A DNA stretch of 64,000 bases from Rhexocercosporidium sp. MPI-PUGE-AT-0058 (Eukaryota; Ascomycota; Leotiomycetes; Helotiales). Of the stretch, positions 59,268-64,000 are shown in pieces (position 1 is the first letter of the stretch; every line of letters begins with the position of its first letter). The stretch is from positions 992,001 to 1,056,000 of the forward strand of contig JAGTJL010000021.1 of assembly GCA_020746875.1 (NCBI GenBank). Reading direction: 5' to 3'. The notes below the pieces were generated by a model. That model saw only the letters and a program-made list of their open reading frames with translations. It searched no databases and was not told the DNA's origin. The position numbers were made by a program, and so were the translations under genes.

Positions 59268-61935
59268 TGACATAAGCACGCCCAACAGAGAGCCAGCACC
59301 AACTTCAAATTGCCAGCGGGTCTCCACCAAAGTCCTATCGAGGACCGGGGCATAAAGAGGACCAGATTGCGTTCCAGCTCGGTTCGTCTTTTGGATCTTG
59401 AACTTGACTTGGAAAGGCTGGCGTATCAGAAAGCGGCGTTTCTTATTCCTTGTGTACGACGGCGTGACCAAAAGCGTTTTCTATGTTGACAAAAAAAGAT
59501 GGCATTGCTGCGAGGTTTCGTACACGTCTTGCACCGTCTACGACTGCAGATATTCTCTTTATCTGATCCGGCTGAAAAGGTGTCTCCTTAATCAGGAGAC
59601 TATTGAATGGTTTCACAGTGTCTGAATATCCCCCCAAAAGAAGATCTGTTTGTGCTTTTACTTTGATTGCATTTTCGAGCGCTCTGGGTCGGGTCTGTTT
59701 CCTATTTCGTTCCTGGTTTGTTATTCCACGTTACGGGTTGCAATGGGCAGGACTCTTTGGGTTTGGCCTGGACGGTTTCTTGATATACATTGCATGCGTT
59801 GGGGGTATATTTTGGTTTGGCATATCTGCGCTGGTGTTTGCCCCCTTTGTTTGTCTGTCATTTTCTTTTTGCCCATGGGATATGAATGGGTTGGCTTGAG
59901 CGATCAATATAGCCCCCTGATCACGGATGCGATGCGATGAGATTTTCGATGCTGCGACGAAAGAAGAGAGATCAAAAAAGATGTTGGCGAATTGTCAAGA
60001 GTATGGATCCTTTGTATGTTTTATAGACCGGTGATGGGAGAGGATTCTTCGAGAAGAAAAAGAAAGGCTATTCCTTCATCTTCCTATCTCCATACCAGAC
60101 TTTGGAGGATGGACAGCGAGTGAGAGTCAGTGGTGTTGTGTGTGTGAGAGAGAGAGAAAAAAAGAAAGACGGAGCGGGAGATACAGATACATTGACGGCT
60201 TGGATGAGTCTGTCTGATATAGTAGCAGCGAAAACAAAAAGACTAAAAAATGAAAAATATTTAAAAATTTGTCCCATGGTGTGTAACGACTTGTAATAAT
60301 GATGATATTTGAACAGGGCCAGCGGGGTGATGATGTGATACATGGAAGTGAAAGAGAGGAGAGGATAGAGAAGTCATTAAGTGTGGATACTCTTTCAATG
60401 CCTTGACAGACTTGCTTGAAGAAAAGGAAGAGTTAGTGAGGCGAGGCGAAGCTAGACTACCCTTCCCCCACCACAAGACTTTGGAAGACACGATGTTCTT
60501 CAGTCTCATTATATCTGCTAGAGTGACCCTTACAGAAGCGATAGTATAAGAATCTCCGTCCTTGCAATCTTTCGCCTACGAATGTTTCTTCGTTTTGTCG
60601 TGATTCAGCAGTAGAAGTTTTAAGCTTCATGGGAAAGATAAGGGAGAGAAAACAAATACAATCCAAAATTCGATGAAGTTTTGGCTTGAACTCGGCACAG
60701 GCATGAATATGTTTTGCAAGCTTTGGGGGATGGGCGAGGTTAATGGTAAGGTAGTAATAAGTGCGTGAAACATGTTGGCTCGAGTGTGGCTTGCTGTATC
60801 ATCACGTGACATCGACATAACCTTTGGCGAGTTGGGAACTCCTCTTAAACACGTAGACGCAAACAAGTTTCACTGAGATGTACATTTTAGACCACAACTC
60901 TGTCCTCTGTTTGTAACAATAGATTTGGACGCTCAAAATACCTGGACTGAAATATCTCCCGAGATGCGGCACATTCTCGGAGATCATGAAACAGGGGTGT
61001 GGCCCCTTCATCGGGCGACTCTTGAGTCTTGTCTCGACGACATCCCTCCCCCCTTAACGACAACAAGGCCATCCCTCCCCATTGCTACGGTAGAACGTCT
61101 CAGTCTCCGGTCTCGTGTTATATCATACACAGCCCTGAAGAAACATCAGCCAACAGCATCTTTTGATCCGAGCTTTGCATGACTTTGCTGGTGATGAGTG
61201 TGGTATTTCGTCTAGCATGCCCTGTTGATGGTTATGCTGGCGAAAGGTTGATGTAGACTCCCTGAGGCGTCATATCAAAGTCTCTTGACGTAGCCGAGGG
61301 TTTGACCTGTTCATACTTTCCTGGGAATCCTCCAAGGCGAAGACTTCAGCCATCCAGCTGTACTTCACTATCACCCATCCGGTGTCTATTTTGGCCTCTG
61401 CAACAATCTATCCCCGGCTTCCTTAGCTGTACCGGAGCAACCCATGGTGTTTCTGCGGCACTCAACACGGGGTATCAATTCAGCCCCATTGCAATCTGTC
61501 CAGCCCCATTATTGCGGAAAGCACAAAATACGATCCGGAGGTCGATCACTTGCTTCTACGGCTTCCAGAAGGTGTGTACCCTTGCACCTTTTCCTTCTAG
61601 AAACGGCATTTCTGATATTACGCTGGGTAGATCTCGGTATTGGCTACGATCTACGCTGTAGACTCTAGCCGTGCCAACCTCGACACTTCGCCGGATCATT
61701 AACTTCCATTCGGCCCCATACATTCCAAACCTCCTCGTCTTGTTTGGCATTGTATGTCCTTGGTACGGCCACACCATTGGCCAGATTCATAGACGACTCG
61801 GCCTTATTGCCATCGCATTGTATGATTGAAGCCATGTCAGACAGGTCAGGAGAGTTTATATATGGGACGGCAGCCACAATGTTTACCAGAATAGTAAACA
61901 GCTGGACCTCCAGAAACTCTCCCAAATACACAAGA
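59268..61935. other. Intergenic, no supported gene
   Basis: The first part is likely 3' UTR of the polymerase. The rest up to the six-TM gene has only short frames and (GA)n/A-rich runs near 60130-60260. A plus-strand frame at 60925-61182 and frames at 61302-61668 have no domain; a missing first exon of the next gene could hide here. Confidence 0.45.
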
Positions 61936-63129
61936 ATGGAATCACGAACGTATGGACAACGACCTGGTACGGACCGGTCCTCCCTCGACGGCCCTCTGGA
62001 CCGAAGACACTCAAGCTTGACGAAATGGCCTGACGTGAGTGTTGAAGAAGGTCTTCAGAATGGCAGACCAATGCGATCTCCAGGCGTGCACTCGACAGCG
62101 GAACTTGTGTACGAAGCACAACCTCCCAAGCAACAAACCACCCGTCCAGTCCAACGCATCAAGCAAATGTGCACTCGCTTTCCGTGGCGGGATATGTCAT
62201 GGATGGTAGGAGTGACATTCACGATCGGCTCCGCCTTCTTCATCGTCAATGGATTCTTCCTCCTACTACCCCTCACCAACCCAAGCACCGTCTTCGACTC
62301 GCAACTGTACTGGACCGGAGCCACTGGCGTGGTTGGCGGTGTGATATTCATACTTGGTGGATTCGCAGGTGTTCTTGAAGCTCTGAATCTGAATCGTGGA
62401 GGGCAAGTGACTGTGATTGACGGTATTACACTTGATGGTGACGTATCCGACATGGAATTGAAGAGTGATGAAGAAGCCATGCGCCACTATAGCCATAACA
62501 GCAGCAACCTCGTCGCCCCATTCAGGAACAGCACCTTGGATTTCCCCCTGCGCCAACCCTTCCCAAGCAACAACAACAACAGCAGCAGCAACTCCAACGC
62601 CCCAAACCCCTCAGCAGCAAACCCTCCCTCAAGCACCACAGCGACCCTCCCCGCCCTCTACGGAAGCCCAGCCTTCATCTTCTGGCCTAACAACCCCCAG
62701 CTCCGCACCATCTACTTCCGCGACCTATGTTTCGTCGCCGCTGTTATTCAATCAATAGGCACATTCATCTTCATGTTCGCCATCATCACTGCTTTCCCCG
62801 GCGTCATGGACTTGACCAACATCACGCTCTTCTACACCGCGAACCTCCTCCCCGCCACCCTCGGCGGCGTGCTCTTCATCACCGCATCCGTCCTACAGAC
62901 CATCACCACGCAGCCAAACTGGTACACGCCCCGCCCTATGAGCGTCGAATGGCACGTCGGTTTCTGGAACGTGATTGGGAGTATCGGCTTCACGTTGGCG
63001 GGAGCGCTGTTCTATTTGGGGACGCCGGAGGGGAGTATCCAGGCCAGTGGTGCGAGTCTCTGGGGGAGTTGTGCGTTCATGCTGGGCGGGATGCTGCAGT
63101 GGTATGTTTCGATGAAGAATTGTCGTTAA
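61936..63129 (+). CDS. Six-TM integral membrane protein
   Basis: The frame encodes 397 aa from the Met at 61936 (MESRTYGQRPGTDRSSLDGP). The open frame extends upstream to 61744, so earlier Mets (61879, 61744) or an upstream exon are possible. The N-terminal 90 residues are polar. Then come CTRFPWRDMSWMVGVTFTIG with TM1, TM2 (WTGATGVVGGVIFILGGFAG), an Asn/Ser-rich loop (SNNNNSSSNSN), TM3 (LCFVAAVIQSIGTFIFMFAI), TM4 (NLLPATLGGVLFITASVL), W-Y-x-P-x-x-x-x-x-EWHVGFWN, TM5 (VIGSIGFTLAGALFYLG) and TM6 (LWGSCAFMLGGMLQWYVSM). The two halves look related (G-rich helices with IGS/TIGS starts). This matches a group of fungal 'integral membrane proteins' I know only as uncharacterised. It is convergent with the edge gene. 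Confidence 0.7.
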   Translation: MESRTYGQRPGTDRSSLDGPLDRRHSSLTKWPDVSVEEGLQNGRPMRSPGVHSTAELVYEAQPPKQQTTRPVQRIKQMCTRFPWRDMSWMVGVTFTIGSAFFIVNGFFLLLPLTNPSTVFDSQLYWTGATGVVGGVIFILGGFAGVLEALNLNRGGQVTVIDGITLDGDVSDMELKSDEEAMRHYSHNSSNLVAPFRNSTLDFPLRQPFPSNNNNSSSNSNAPNPSAANPPSSTTATLPALYGSPAFIFWPNNPQLRTIYFRDLCFVAAVIQSIGTFIFMFAIITAFPGVMDLTNITLFYTANLLPATLGGVLFITASVLQTITTQPNWYTPRPMSVEWHVGFWNVIGSIGFTLAGALFYLGTPEGSIQASGASLWGSCAFMLGGMLQWYVSMKNCR

Positions 63130-63223
63130 TTGTTCGATTGGTTGGTTGGTTGGAGTGTGGAGGGAGGGGATCATGCATGGTTGGGAGTTCTAGGGTGGCA
63201 TTAGAGATGGAGTTTTGGAGATT

Positions 63224-63249
63224 GGGATGGGATGGGATGGGATGGGATG
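63224..63249. repeat. (GGGAT)5 pentamer repeat
   Basis: Five GGGAT units, perfect, lie in the short gap between two convergent gene ends. Confidence 0.85.
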
Positions 63250-63300
63250 TATTTTGAGTTAGATGAGCGAGCGAGTTTGTTGTACAGTACAGTACTATAC

Positions 63301-64000
63301 CTAGATTTCCCCTGGTTTGAATAGACTTTTAGCGTCAATACATCGTACAGCCACAGTCCGTGGCTTTGTTTTACTATCGATGAAGACCTCGTTCCACACG
63401 ATGCTGTTGTGTACGCCAAAGAGCCAATGGGTGTTCTCGACCTCCCAGAATCTCATCTCCTTATCAAATCTCCGCCCCTCTCGCTCAAATGAACCAGCAC
63501 CGCCGCTGCTGAATATTGAGTAACTAATTTTCTTCGCCTGTAGAGGCTAAGGAGCGAGGCGTCTTCGGGGGGTAAAAGCGGTAGGCGAGCTGACGAGAAG
63601 CAGGCAGGCTTTTGATTGTGCTGGGAGGAGTATAAACGCGGTGAGCGGTTGCTATTGTAAGGATGAAGAATCGGGGGATGAGGGTACCTGGGTAAGGCAT
63701 TGGGAAGGTAGATGTCTCGGAAGCTAACGAGCGTTCAGGGATGCAGGACTGTGTTGGTAGGAGGATGTGAGCACTGGGTCTTCGGAGGGGGAATCGTTTA
63801 CCGTTTGGGGGGTGGAGATTACCATAAAAATGACATGTACTTGCTACAACACGTACTCGACTCTCACATCTCACACTGAATCCATTGGCAGATCTCCTGG
63901 CCTCGAAAGACTTGATTTCTCCCAGATTGTAGAGATCGAAGACAAATCTGATGCGTGGAGAGGTGCAGGTCATGTAAGACACGAGGGTGTATTTGCGGCG
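63301..64000 (-). CDS. 3' end of a minus-strand gene, cut by the window edge
   Basis: The final exon 63537-63301 (79 codons with the stop) reads AKKISYSIFSSGGAGSFERE, then RFDKEMRFWEVENTHWLFGV and HNSIVWNEVFIDSKTKPRTV, ending AKSLFKPGEI. It is preceded by a CTCTACAG acceptor. An upstream coding stretch enters at the window edge: RRKYTLVSYMTCTSPRIRFV, then FDLYNLGEIKSFEARRSANG at about 63860-63999, with a GTGAGA donor candidate after GFS. Between them (63538-63860) lies either one long intron or an unrecognised middle exon. The product family is not recognised; no start is in the window. Confidence 0.55.

Overview
The window reads as nuclear DNA of a filamentous ascomycete (Pezizomycotina). 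The evidence is short introns (about 45-200 bp) with GTRNGT-like donors, CTRAY-like branch sites and YAG ends; a PTH11/rhodopsin-like receptor; a complex I 21 kDa-type subunit; a LysM-protein relic; and decayed DNA whose lesions look like repeat-induced point mutation. Protein resemblance suggests Leotiomycetes/Helotiales, which is an inference from memory and not a search result. Exon-intron models were joined by eye, checking reading phase at each junction.

Left part (1-14.7 kb): gene-poor and partly decayed. It holds a degenerate segment with a ~97-bp tandem repeat (189-395), a MYND zinc-finger gene with an apparent frameshift (2327-3105, minus), a secreted or single-pass Ser/Thr-rich membrane protein (4877-5462, minus), a multi-LysM pseudogene (7028-7745, minus) beside AT-rich DNA (about 7830-8270), an intact eight-exon seven-TM receptor-like gene with an 8-nt exon (9691-11203, plus), and a small two-exon protein (12477-13089, minus).

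Core block (14.7-31.9 kb): dense housekeeping genes. They are TAD2 tRNA adenosine deaminase subunit, a complex I 21 kDa-type subunit, CSM3/Swi3 fork-protection protein, SKI2 RNA helicase, a gap with a C2H2-like microprotein, an MFS relic and a small TM protein, then a GRIP golgin (IMH1-like), a lunapark-type ER-junction protein and an unrecognised 428-aa protein. The complex I/CSM3 pair and the golgin/lunapark pair are each divergent over about 0.3 kb and may share promoters.

Middle (31.9-42.3 kb): a small membrane protein, a weak two-exon gene, a complete Tc1/mariner copy (35269-36589) with matching terminal repeats, TA flanks and two in-frame stops, a peroxiredoxin-like/AhpC-TSA protein, and a five-exon low-complexity protein.

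Right part (42.3-64 kb): two very long intergenic tracts full of short tandem repeats (42.28-49.08 and 50.19-55.43 kb) flank a four-TM gene. Then follow a Cid1/Trf4-class nucleotidyltransferase with a long low-complexity tail, a six-TM membrane protein, and the 3' end of a minus-strand gene cut by the window edge. No rRNA, tRNA or CRISPR was found. No wholly new system stands out; the most interesting signals are splicing oddities (8-nt exon, GC-AG intron, repeated GTTCGT donors, stop-free in-frame intron), relic genes, and the repeat-studded tracts.
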